From positions 2,778,001-2,842,000 of the forward strand of contig JAHDVF020000106.1 of NCBI GenBank assembly GCA_022606425.2: a stretch of 64,000 nt of DNA, read 5' to 3'. Within the stretch, counting starts at the first letter, position 1; every line of letters starts with the position of its first letter. Positions 9,142 to 17,072 of this stretch are shown piece after piece. A program made the translations under genes and the position numbers. The notes beneath the pieces were generated by a model that saw only the letters and a list, made by a program, of their open reading frames with translations, was not told the origin of the DNA and did not search any database. Source of the stretch: Lepidostoma basale. Taxonomy: Eukaryota > Arthropoda > Insecta > Trichoptera > Lepidostomatidae.

Positions 9142-9600
9142 AAAACATGGAAGGTCCTGGTCGGCCACTGGCGGCTGTCGGCGGTACGTTACTTCGGAGG
9201 CTGCAGGTCGGAGACGGCAGTGTCCGTCCATCGTGACGAAAGTGGTTCCCAGTTTGTTATTTTTTCAACAATTCCAGAATGTGAGATACAAATTAAACAG
9301 ATATTAATAAACGATTAATTTGCATTTGATTTGGAATTGGAACTCGGGAGATTAAATGTAGACAAAGTATTTAAGGAATAAAGAGTAAAAGGAGGAATCT
9401 GATTTCTTATGGTTTCAACTCCCAAAAGAGGTCGGCCTGATTACAGGAACAGACCAAAAGTCTAAAAGAAGACAAAGAAGAACAGGTCAAAAGCCTTTCT
9501 ATTTAATGAGTTAAAAGTGATATTTTAATTGTACTGTCTGTGAAAAATCGAATTAATTAACATGTGCAATTTTACGTAATGAGTTAAAATATACGGACTT
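9142..9600. other. 3' flank of the ZNF2 unit
   Basis: No coding region is present. The stretch with TTTTCAACAATTC-AGAAT near 9265 and ATTAAAC recurs near 31115 (past ZNF3) and 52765 (past ZNF4). It therefore belongs to the ancestral duplicated zinc-finger unit. Confidence 0.6.
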
Positions 9601-9667
9601 GAAAAATGTTAATAAGACATTAAAGAAGAAAACTGATTCTCCCCAAAATGATTAGAAATGTGTAATG
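9601..9667 (-). pseudogene. Detached 3' tail of the ancestral ZNF2 frame
   Basis: The minus strand reads LHISNHFGENQFSSL then stop. This is the end of the ZNF2 finger array, corresponding to 32453-32500 past ZNF3. It is separated from the rest by the RTE insertion at 9668-12979. Confidence 0.65.
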
Positions 9668-10009
9668 AAATAGGGGGCTCAAAGTTTGGTAGGGTCACGG
9701 TGGTGCATATTCCACTGGAAAATATGTGCCTATAAAATGCCGTGTAACGCCACAGTTGCATTCCATCAGCAACACTACCAATAGTCCTACTCCCTAGCGT
9801 CCACGAGTGGTCTCTAAGGCCCCGCGAGCCCCGGGCAATGTGGCCACTGGCATTAACAACAGCCATAGCAGATAGGGAGAGGATGAATGGCGAGTGTCCG
9901 GCGCCACAAAACCGGACCCCCCCCAGCTAAGGGAAGGTGACCCCTACAGAAAAACCCATCAGAGAAGGCAACGGGAAACCACTCTGATTATCATTCCCAG
10001 GAAATCACT

Positions 10010-10672
10010 ATGGCGAGAAAACCCAAAGCAACGGCCCCTAGTCCCGGGCAGCCCTTCAGTGGGCAGGGGGTGCGAAGAATCTCCCGGCTCAAAATAGTGA
10101 AGTCCAACTTACGGCTAGGAACGTGGAATGTTAGAAGCCTTTTTGCTGCAGGAAAATTAGACAACACAATACAGGAGATGAATAGATTGAATGTTAATAT
10201 CCTTGGAGTAAGTGAGTTGCGGTGGACTGGTTCTGGAGTTTTCCAACATGAAAAAGGAAATCTGTATTACTCTGGAAGTGATCTGCAAGATCGAAACCGC
10301 AGAAATGGAGTTGCAGTACTGGTCGCCGCAGAATACATAAAATATGTCAAAAACTTTGTTCCCATCTCGGACAGGATTGTATTGTTACAACTTCATAGTC
10401 AGCCGTGTGACATCAACATCATACAGGTGTATGCACCAACGGCTGAGGCGAGGTATGATGATGAGGTTGAAAAGTTTTATGAATCACTGTCCAACACGGT
10501 TAACAGTTTGAAAGGAGGTGAAATTAATATGATAATTGGTGACTTCAATGCCAAGATAGGCGAAGGACGTCGCTCAAACATTGTTGGGGAATACGGGCTG
10601 GGACAAAGTAATGAGAGGGGAGAAAGACTTTACGAATTCTGCCAAGAGAATGATATGATAATAATGGTTTAA
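10010..10672 (+). CDS. RTE-like LINE: APE endonuclease domain (frameshifted C-terminus)
   Basis: This is the 220-residue N-terminal part of the LINE polyprotein. It would nick target DNA to prime reverse transcription. The apurinic-endonuclease motifs are in order: LRLGTWNVRSLF (about residue 36), ILGVSELRW with the catalytic Glu, VQVYAPT-like strand IIQVYAPTAEA, and MIIGDFNAKIG with the Asp/Asn pair. The frame ends at TAA 10670, just where RTE proteins continue into the DxxL-SDH part. That part (GADVGSDHNPL, about 10812-10845) is present in the other frame, entered at about 10668. A small deletion of about 10 bases near 10667 is the simplest cause. Confidence 0.85.
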   Translation: MARKPKATAPSPGQPFSGQGVRRISRLKIVKSNLRLGTWNVRSLFAAGKLDNTIQEMNRLNVNILGVSELRWTGSGVFQHEKGNLYYSGSDLQDRNRRNGVAVLVAAEYIKYVKNFVPISDRIVLLQLHSQPCDINIIQVYAPTAEARYDDEVEKFYESLSNTVNSLKGGEINMIIGDFNAKIGEGRRSNIVGEYGLGQSNERGERLYEFCQENDMIIMV

Positions 10673-12956
10673 ATTACCTAAGCGCAGACTTTACACGTGG
10701 AGGTCACCTCAAGACGGAACTGCACATAATATTGTTAGAAATCAAATTGATTACATTCTAATTAACCACAGATTTAGAAATTGTATTCAGAGAGTTACCA
10801 CCTATCCGGGAGCTGATGTCGGATCCGACCACAATCCACTTGTCGCGAATCTCATTCTAAAACTGAAAACGGTGCCCAAGAGAAAATTCGTTAAGAGAAT
10901 AGATACAGGAAAACTGGAATCCATAACTGTGAAGGAAAAAGTATCCGGAGAACTTAATAGCAAATTACGGGAACTAGCAGTCGCAGACGAGACGGTCCAT
11001 GAACATTGGGATAATTTGAAATCGATATTTACAGATGTCTGCACTAATCATTTAAAGGCCGAGAGAACGGCTAAAAAGAAAAATTGGATGACGGATCACA
11101 TTCTCTCTCTTATGGAAGAAAGAAGGAAGGCTATGAAAAATGATACACATTATAGAAACCTGCAACGTACCATAAGACGGGAAATCAAAAAGGCCAAAGA
11201 GGAATGGATGAAGCGTCAATGTGAAGAACTTGAAAGTCTCAATCATGCCCACAATGCATTCGGGCTTCACAAAAAAGTAAAGGAAATATCTGGGACAACA
11301 AGGAAGGCTACACCCACATGTCTGATGGACGATTCCAATAAATTAATATTGGATGAAAAAGAAATCCTTAAGACATGGGAAGATCACATTGAAAAGTTAT
11401 TCAAAGATAATAGAACTGACTTCGCAATCGACGGTGAATTAGAGGGACCCTCCATCCTCAGATCTGAAGTTATACATGCCATCAGAACTTCTCCTAACAG
11501 AAAAGCATGTGGTCCTGACGAAATCCCTGCGGAATTATTGAAATTGATTAATGAGGAAAATATTCACTACCTGCTGAGGCTATTTAATAAGATTTATGAC
11601 ACAGGGATTATCCCCCAAGAATGGCTGAAATCGATATTTGTCACCTTACCTAAGAAGCAGCACCCAAAGAATTGTAATGACTATCGCATGATTAGCCTAA
11701 TGAGTCATGTACTAAAACTGTTTCTTAAAATTATACATGCCCGAATAAGAAACAAGTGCGAGCAAGATCTAGATGACACACAATTCGGATTCCGAAATGC
11801 ACTCGGAACCAGAGAAGCGCTACTGGCAGTCAATGTCCTGCTACAGAAGTGTCGAGATCAACGCAAAGAGGTGTTTGCATGCTTCATCGATTATGAAAAA
11901 GCGTTTGACAGGGTAAGGCACACGACACTCATGGAGATGCTCAAAGACTGTAACATTGACTCCAAAGACCTGAATTTCATAAGAAACCTCTACTGGTGTC
12001 AAACGGCAAAGATCAGATATGGAAGTGGAAATACAGAGGCTATAGCTATACAAAGAGGAGTTCGACAAGGTTGTATTCTGTCACCTCTATTGTTTAATCT
12101 GTACTCCAATAAAGTTTTCCAAAGAACTCTAGAAAACTCTAGCCTTGGAGTGAAGATCAATGGAGTCGTTATAAATAATATCAGATATGCTGACGATACA
12201 GTCATGTTGACTGAAAGTATACCTGATCTCCAGGAGCTCCTAAATAAGATTGACACGGCTGGAGAAGAATTGGGTCTGACAATAAATGTCGCTAAGACCA
12301 AGTGGATGTCGTTTGGAAGACTTGATTATTCTGGATCATCTTTGCGACTAAAAGGAGTAAATATCGAAATGGTTGACCAGTTTAAATACCTCGGCAGTAT
12401 CATTACTAAAACACTTGACCCAGATACAGAAGTGAAATGTAGAATAGAAGTTGCACGTGCTGCATTTAATAAGATGAGACCCTTCTTCTGTGACGATAAT
12501 TTGAATCTTAAACTTCGACAAAGAATGATAAAAGCTTACATATGGTCAGCTCTATTATACGGAAGTGAAACATGGACTCTAAAAGTGAACGTAATGAATC
12601 GGTTGGAAGCATTCGAAATGTGGATACACAGAAGAATGCTTCGTATACCTTGGACCGAAAAGGTCAGTAACGTCGAAGTACTTAGGAGAGCCGGAGCCAA
12701 GAGAGAGCTGTTGTCGAATGTCAAAGTGAAAAAGGTCTCATATTTGGGTCACGTGCTGCGTGGAGAAAAGTACCGCCTCCTCCGACTTATATTGGAGGGC
12801 AAGATAGAGGGAAGACGGGGAGTTGGCAGAAGACAGATGTCCTGGCTGCGCAACATTAGAGAGTGGACCGGAATGAGGACGGTGGATGACCTGTTTCGGG
12901 CAGCGCAGGACAGGGAGGTTTTCGCCGGAGTGATCGCCAACGTCGGGGGGACCTGA
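10668..12956 (+). CDS. RTE-like LINE: reverse transcriptase
   Basis: The frame is open from the frameshift point to the stop. It first completes the endonuclease (YTWRSPQDGTAHNIVRNQ, IDYILI, then GSDHNPL). After a Lys-rich linker the RT domain follows: GPDEIPAELLK, CNDYRMISLMSHVLKLFLKI, motif A FACFIDYEKAFDRV, motif B RGVRQGCILSPLLFNLY and motif C RYADDTVML. The catalytic aspartates are all present. The C-terminal region has GSETWTLKVNVMNRLEAFEM, LRIPWTEKVSN and the basic EGKIEGRRGVGRRQMSWLR loop. If only the upstream frameshift were absent the polyprotein would be whole, so this is a young copy. An internal ATG at 10872 starts a 694-residue frame, but it is not a natural start. Confidence 0.88.
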   Translation, partial: FKLPKRRLYTWRSPQDGTAHNIVRNQIDYILINHRFRNCIQRVTTYPGADVGSDHNPLVANLILKLKTVPKRKFVKRIDTGKLESITVKEKVSGELNSKLRELAVADETVHEHWDNLKSIFTDVCTNHLKAERTAKKKNWMTDHILSLMEERRKAMKNDTHYRNLQRTIRREIKKAKEEWMKRQCEELESLNHAHNAFGLHKKVKEISGTTRKATPTCLMDDSNKLILDEKEILKTWEDHIEKLFKDNRTDFAIDGELEGPSILRSEVIHAIRTSPNRKACGPDEIPAELLKLINEENIHYLLRLFNKIYDTGIIPQEWLKSIFVTLPKKQHPKNCNDYRMISLMSHVLKLFLKIIHARIRNKCEQDLDDTQFGFRNALGTREALLAVNVLLQKCRDQRKEVFACFIDYEKAFDRVRHTTLMEMLKDCNIDSKDLNFIRNLYWCQTAKIRYGSGNTEAIAIQRGVRQGCILSPLLFNLYSNKVFQRTLENSSLGVKINGVVINNIRYADDTVMLTESIPDLQELLNKIDTAGEELGLTINVAKTKWMSFGRLDYSGSSLRLKGVNIEMVDQFKYLGSIITKTLDPDTEVKCRIEVARAAFNKMRPFFCDDNLNLKLRQRMIKAYIWSALLYGSETWTLKVNVMNRLEAFEMWIHRRMLRIPWTEKVSNVEVLRRAGAKRELLSNVKVKKVSYLGHVLRGEKYRLLRLILEGKIEGRRGVGRRQMSWLRNIREWTGMRTVDDLFRAAQDREVFAGVIANVGGT

Positions 12957-12983
12957 CACGGCATAAGAAGAAGAAGAAGAATG

Positions 12984-13212
12984 TTAGTTTATCTTTCCTC
13001 GAGAAACGTTTTTCACACATTGAACACGAAAACTTCTTCTCCCCTTAATGGGTAAATATGTGTAATGTCAGTTGATATTTCTGTGAGAAACATTTCTCGC
13101 ATAAGGAACAAGAAAACTTCTTCTCCCCTGTATGGGTTAACATGTGTACTGCTAGGCAATGTTTCCCAAATAAATGTTTTTCACACACTGAACATGAAAA
13201 CTTGTTCTTCCC
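12984..13212 (-). pseudogene. Decayed zinc fingers downstream of the ZNF2 stop
   Basis: Past the ZNF2 stop, the same minus-strand frame still encodes finger-like units: FMFSVCEKHLFGKHCLAVHM, FSCSLCEKCFSQKYQLTLH (followed by another TAA in place of TCA) and FSCSMCEKRFSRKDKLT. The array was longer before the stops and the RTE insertion. Confidence 0.8.
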
Positions 13213-15129
13213 TTAATGGGTAGACATGTGTAATGTAAGATGATATTTCTTTGAGAAACGTTTCTCGCATAAGGAACAAGAAAACTTCTTCTCCCCTGAA
13301 TGGGTTGACAGGTGTCTTGCTAGGTAATCTTTCCTAAAAAAACCTTCTTCACACACTGAACAAGAAAACGGCTTCTGCCCTGAATGGGATAACATGTGTA
13401 ATGTTAGTTTATATTTATGTGAGACACGTTTCTCGCATAAGGAACAAGAAAACTTCTTCTCCCCTGAATGGGTTAACATGTGATTATTTAGTTGACATTT
13501 CCTCAAGAAACGTTTTTCACACACTGAACAAGAAAACTTCTTCTCCCCTGAATGGGTTAACATGTGTACTGCTACGGAATAATGCCTTGAAAAACCTTTT
13601 TCACACACTGAACAAGAAAACTTTTTCTCCCCTGAATGGGTAGACATGTGTAATGTAAGTTGATATTTTAGTGAGAAACGTTTCTTGCATAAGGAACACG
13701 AAAACTTCTTCTCCCCTGAATGGGTTAACATGTGTACTGCTAGGCAAGTTTTCCCGGAAAAACGCTTTTCACACACTGAACAAGAAAACGGCTTCTCCCC
13801 TGAATGGGATAACATGTGTAATGTTAGTTGATATTTATTTGAGACATGTTTCTCGCATAAGGAACAAGAAAACTTCTTCTCCTCTGAATGGGTAGACATG
13901 TGTACTGCTAGGAGATTTTTGGATGAAAATTTTTTTTCACATACTAAACAAGAAAGCGGCTTCTCCCCTGAATGGGTTAACATGTGATTATTTAGATGAC
14001 ATTTCCTCAAGAAACGTTTTTCACACACTGAACAAGAAAACTTCTTCTCCCCTGAATGGGTTAACAGGTGTCTTGCTAGGCAATCTTTCCTAAAAAAACG
14101 TTTTTCACACACTGAACAAGAAAACGGCTTCTCCCCTGAATGGGATAACATGTGTAATGTTAGTTGATGTTTATTTGTGACACGTTTCTCGCATAAGGAA
14201 CAAGAAAACTTCTTCTCCCCTGAATGGGTTAACATGTGATTATTTAATGGACACTTCCTCGAGAAAGGTTTTTCACATACTGAACAAGAAAACGGCTTCT
14301 CCCCTGAATGGGTTAACATGTGTCGAGTTAGGTGACATTTCCTGGTGAAACGTTTTTGACATACCGAACAAGAAAAATTATTATCTTCTGGCTTGATTGG
14401 CGTGTGTCCAGTCAGGTCATGTTTCTTAGCTTCTTCTTTGATGTCGCAATTGGAAATATCAATACCTGTAGAACACAACGGAGTTATTTCTTCCCCACTG
14501 TTACTGGAACTAGACACAGCTTCAAAATTTGCAGCGATTGATTGATTACAATAGGTATCTTGTTTTTGTTTTACAGATTCCGACATTAACACACACGGCA
14601 GAGGAAATTTCAAATCGGTCTCCGGGACTTGCGTACGATTGCCCATTATGTGTGTTTCCTCCTGATTTACAGGGAACGCAAAAGTGACACCCTGATTCTG
14701 TTCTACCTTGACCACGCGATCCACAGTGAAATTCCATTCCACGTGATTTTTTGTTGGAGGGAATGGCTCTAATTCCCAATTAATCTTCTGGTCTTCAAAA
14801 GAGTCCCACGTGGAATGTTCCACCTCATTCTTGATAGATGCGATTCCTTCAATCGAATCGTGATATTTTGTTGGAGGGCACGGTTCAAATTTAATCTCCC
14901 GGTCTTCAAAAGAGTCCCACGTCGAATCTTCCACCTCGCTCTTGATAGATGCGATTCTTTCAATCGAATCGATATATTGTGTTGGACTGCACGGTTCGAA
15001 TTTAATCTCCCGGCCTTCAATGCAGTGCCACGTCGAATGTTCCACCTCGCTCTTGATAGATGCGATTCCATCTTTTGAATCTTGGTCCAGTTTTGTGGAA
15101 GTGCTGGAATCTAGACTCTTGTGTTCCAT
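13213..15129 (-). CDS. ZNF2: C2H2 zinc-finger protein, 14 fingers, three N-terminal KxE modules
   Basis: This 638-residue frame is a likely nuclear DNA-binding protein. Residues 1-130 contain three tandem copies of a roughly 40-residue module (SIEGIASIKSEVEHSTW followed by FEDREIKFEPC). Each carries psi-K-x-E sites. VVKVEQ (about 141) and DIKEEA (about 230) add more, a pattern common in SUMO-modified regulators. The divergent first finger of the paralogues is missing: residues after DIKEEA run straight into KKHDLTGH, a deletion of about 46 residues relative to ZNF1. Fourteen C2H2 fingers fill residues 252-638, mostly joined by HSGEK linkers. The final finger ends at HMSTH then TAA, where every other linker has TCA GGG, so the stop is a one-base truncation of a longer array. 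ATG is homologous to those of ZNF3 and ZNF4. Confidence 0.88.
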   Translation of the reverse strand: MEHKSLDSSTSTKLDQDSKDGIASIKSEVEHSTWHCIEGREIKFEPCSPTQYIDSIERIASIKSEVEDSTWDSFEDREIKFEPCPPTKYHDSIEGIASIKNEVEHSTWDSFEDQKINWELEPFPPTKNHVEWNFTVDRVVKVEQNQGVTFAFPVNQEETHIMGNRTQVPETDLKFPLPCVLMSESVKQKQDTYCNQSIAANFEAVSSSSNSGEEITPLCSTGIDISNCDIKEEAKKHDLTGHTPIKPEDNNFSCSVCQKRFTRKCHLTRHMLTHSGEKPFSCSVCEKPFSRKCPLNNHMLTHSGEKKFSCSLCEKRVTNKHQLTLHMLSHSGEKPFSCSVCEKRFFRKDCLARHLLTHSGEKKFSCSVCEKRFLRKCHLNNHMLTHSGEKPLSCLVCEKKFSSKNLLAVHMSTHSEEKKFSCSLCEKHVSNKYQLTLHMLSHSGEKPFSCSVCEKRFSGKTCLAVHMLTHSGEKKFSCSLCKKRFSLKYQLTLHMSTHSGEKKFSCSVCEKGFSRHYSVAVHMLTHSGEKKFSCSVCEKRFLRKCQLNNHMLTHSGEKKFSCSLCEKRVSHKYKLTLHMLSHSGQKPFSCSVCEEGFFRKDYLARHLSTHSGEKKFSCSLCEKRFSKKYHLTLHMSTH

Positions 15130-15265
15130 ACTTCTGACAAATTATTGTTTTTCTGGTTTTACCTTTATTGGATTGTGTACGTTTCTAGTCACCTTTGCAA
15201 AGTTATAATCGAATCCTTACTTTATACTACAAATTAATAAAACGAACCACGAAATCGAGCAAACA
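15130..15265 (-). promoter_or_regulatory. Putative core promoter/5' UTR of ZNF2 (TATAAAG at 15220-15226)
   Basis: TATAAAG on the minus strand lies about 91-97 bases before the ATG. It has the same spacing and the same surrounding sequence (GTATAAAGTAAGGATTCGA) in ZNF3 and ZNF4. It is inferred as a TATA-type promoter because it is conserved. Confidence 0.5.
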
Positions 15266-15386
15266 CACAACGACTCAACGACTAATGCAAATGGTCGCCC
15301 CATAGACAAATCTGTCTTTGTGTAACAAGGCCGTCTCGAAATCAATATTATCATGCCGTAATGTTTATATATGGGTCCGATCGATC

Positions 15387-15398
15387 TGACAGCTGTCA
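15387..15398. promoter_or_regulatory. TGACAGCTGTCA palindrome upstream of ZNF2
   Basis: This perfect 12-bp palindrome lies about 260 bp before the ZNF2 start. It equals the known TGIF/PKNOX TALE-homeodomain dimer site. Similar sites (GACAGCTGTCA, TGACAGCTGACA) lie upstream of ZNF3 at 35099-35136. Confidence 0.35.
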
Positions 15399-15424
15399 AA
15401 TATCACTCGTTCGAGATGAGAAGT

Positions 15425-15597
15425 GTGTTCATAAATGATAACCTGCTTCCTCAAGTCCCTTGTCAGGTCCCCCCAACGTTGGCGATCACCTCGGCGAACC
15501 TGTCTCTGTCCCCGGAACAGCTCCTCCACACTTCAGAAGCCGGTCCACTGACTCACATTTCGCAGCCAGGACATTTGTCTCCTACCGGGCCCTCGGC
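15425..15597 (-). pseudogene. RTE-like LINE 3' fragment, split by P element
   Basis: The minus strand repeats the 3' end of the 9668-12979 element (GDKCPGCEM- frame, then GACCTGACAAGGGACTTGAGGAAG-like tail region). Its upstream part (EKYHLLQLILEGKVEVRRG) is at 21467-21545, on the far side of the P element copy A. The two pieces join at the duplicated CCTCGGC. Confidence 0.85.
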
Positions 15598-15709
15598 CAG
15601 TGCCATCTTGACATTATATCAAGCCGCAATGTTCCTTGATATTGTTTATGGTTTGACTTGGGAGGAGGCCTTGCACTCATTTGAGTCTCCTAGGGATTCG
15701 TACCGGTCG

Positions 15710-16740
15710 CTCTCGTTTATCAAGTGTATTTCGATACATTTTTGGGTTTTCTTACATTATTTATGGTAAAATCTTTACGAGAAATCATAAAAGGTGTGAA
15801 TATATATGTATTTGATATGTCAGTGTTATAAATTTAAGTTACAGTTGATATATTTCCTGTTTTCAGTATCGCGTGTGATTTGACATTTAGAAGTGAGTGC
15901 TTTTTGTGTTATTAAATTTAAACAGATATGTTTTTGTGATAAAACCATTATTTAATTAAATCAACGTATACTTAGGAAATTGAAAATAGCTTTGTTTAAT
16001 CCACTAATTATTAAAAAACACGACATGTTTCGGAGCATACCTCCTTACCTCCATCTTCACTCTAACCTGCATAACATGACCTCTCGTTTATCAAGTGTAT
16101 TTCGATAAATTTTTGGGTTTTCTTACATTATTTCTGGTAAAATCTTTATGAGAATTCATAAAAGGTGTGAATATATATGTATTTGATATGTCTGTGTTAT
16201 AAATTTAAGTTTCAGTTGATATATTTCCTGTTTTCAGTATCGCGTGTGATTTGACATTTAGAAGTGAGTGCTTTTTGTGTTATTAAATTTAAACAGATAT
16301 GTTTTTGTGATAAAACCATTATTTAATTATATCAACGTGTACTTAGGAAATTGAAAATAACTTTGTTTAATCCACTAATTATTAAAAAACACGACATGTT
16401 TCGGAGCATACCTCCATCTTCACTCTAACCTCCATAACATGAGCTCTCGTTTATCAAGTGTATTTCAATAAATGTTTGGGTTTTCTTACATTATTTCTGG
16501 TAAAATCTTTATGAGAATTCATAAAAGGTGTGAATATATACGAGTATGTATTTGATATGTCTGTGTTATAAATTTAAGTTTCAGTTGATATATTTCCTGT
16601 TTTCAGTATCGCGTGTGATTTGACATTTAGAAGTGAGTGCTTTTTGTGTTATTAAATTTAAACAGATATGTTTTTGTGATAAAACCACTATTTAATTAAA
16701 TCAACGTGTAATTAGTGGATTAAACAAAGTTATTTTCAAT
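15710..16740 (+). repeat. Subterminal tandem repeats of P copy A (3 units, about 365 bp)
   Basis: Units start at 15710, 16081 and 16444 with CTCTCGTTTATCAAGTGTAT. They run through a shared AT-rich body with the words GGTTTTCTTACATTATTT and TTTCGGAGCATACCTCC. The third is shorter. Part of each unit (ACTTAGGAAATTGAAAATA...AATCCACTAATTA) recurs in inverted orientation at about 16710-16755, so the last unit can fold back on the previous ones. Copies B and C have two units. Confidence 0.92.
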
Positions 16741-17072
16741 TTCCTAAGTATATTACTATGTAATTCCACAGTGTTAATGCCTTAGCGTTCAATAAGTGAA
16801 ATCAATGTGTGTTATCAAAAACAAAATATTGTGTATTGAGATGTAATTCAAGCAAAATATTTCAATTTCAATTGAATAACCTCAAGTTTGCCGTTTGCAG
16901 TTGTTCTTTCAATATAGATTATTTATATATTTTATTAATTTGTGTTAGTAATGTTGGATATTAAAAGTATAAATAATATATTTTTATTTAAATAAGTTAT
17001 CGTTTCGAATGTTATCGTTTCGAATGTTATCATTTTTTTGTCATATATTCACAATGACTGTCTAATTTTTAG

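Larger units (their letters stand above)
9668..12979 (+). mobile_element. Nearly complete RTE-like LINE inserted in ZNF2 3' region
   Basis: The 3.3-kb element has a GC-rich 5' leader, an APE endonuclease ORF, an RT ORF and a (AAG)n tail at about 12964-12979. Zinc-finger-derived sequence is continuous on both sides (ends near 9667, resumes at 12980), and AATG flanks both ends as a probable short TSD. The two ORFs look like one former ORF broken by a frameshift near 10668. Truncated 3' copies of the family occur at 15425-15597/21467-21545, 25890-26216, 40318-40497 and 41870-42170. Confidence 0.88.

Noticed and set aside
13213..15129. Regular 84-bp repeats that could suggest a CRISPR-like or satellite array
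   Set aside because: The period equals 28 codons and each unit encodes a C2H2 finger with linker, so this is coding repetition.
15371..15769. 132-codon plus-strand frame upstream of ZNF2
   Set aside because: It is the antisense of an RTE 3' fragment running into the P element left end, and it has no coherent domain.
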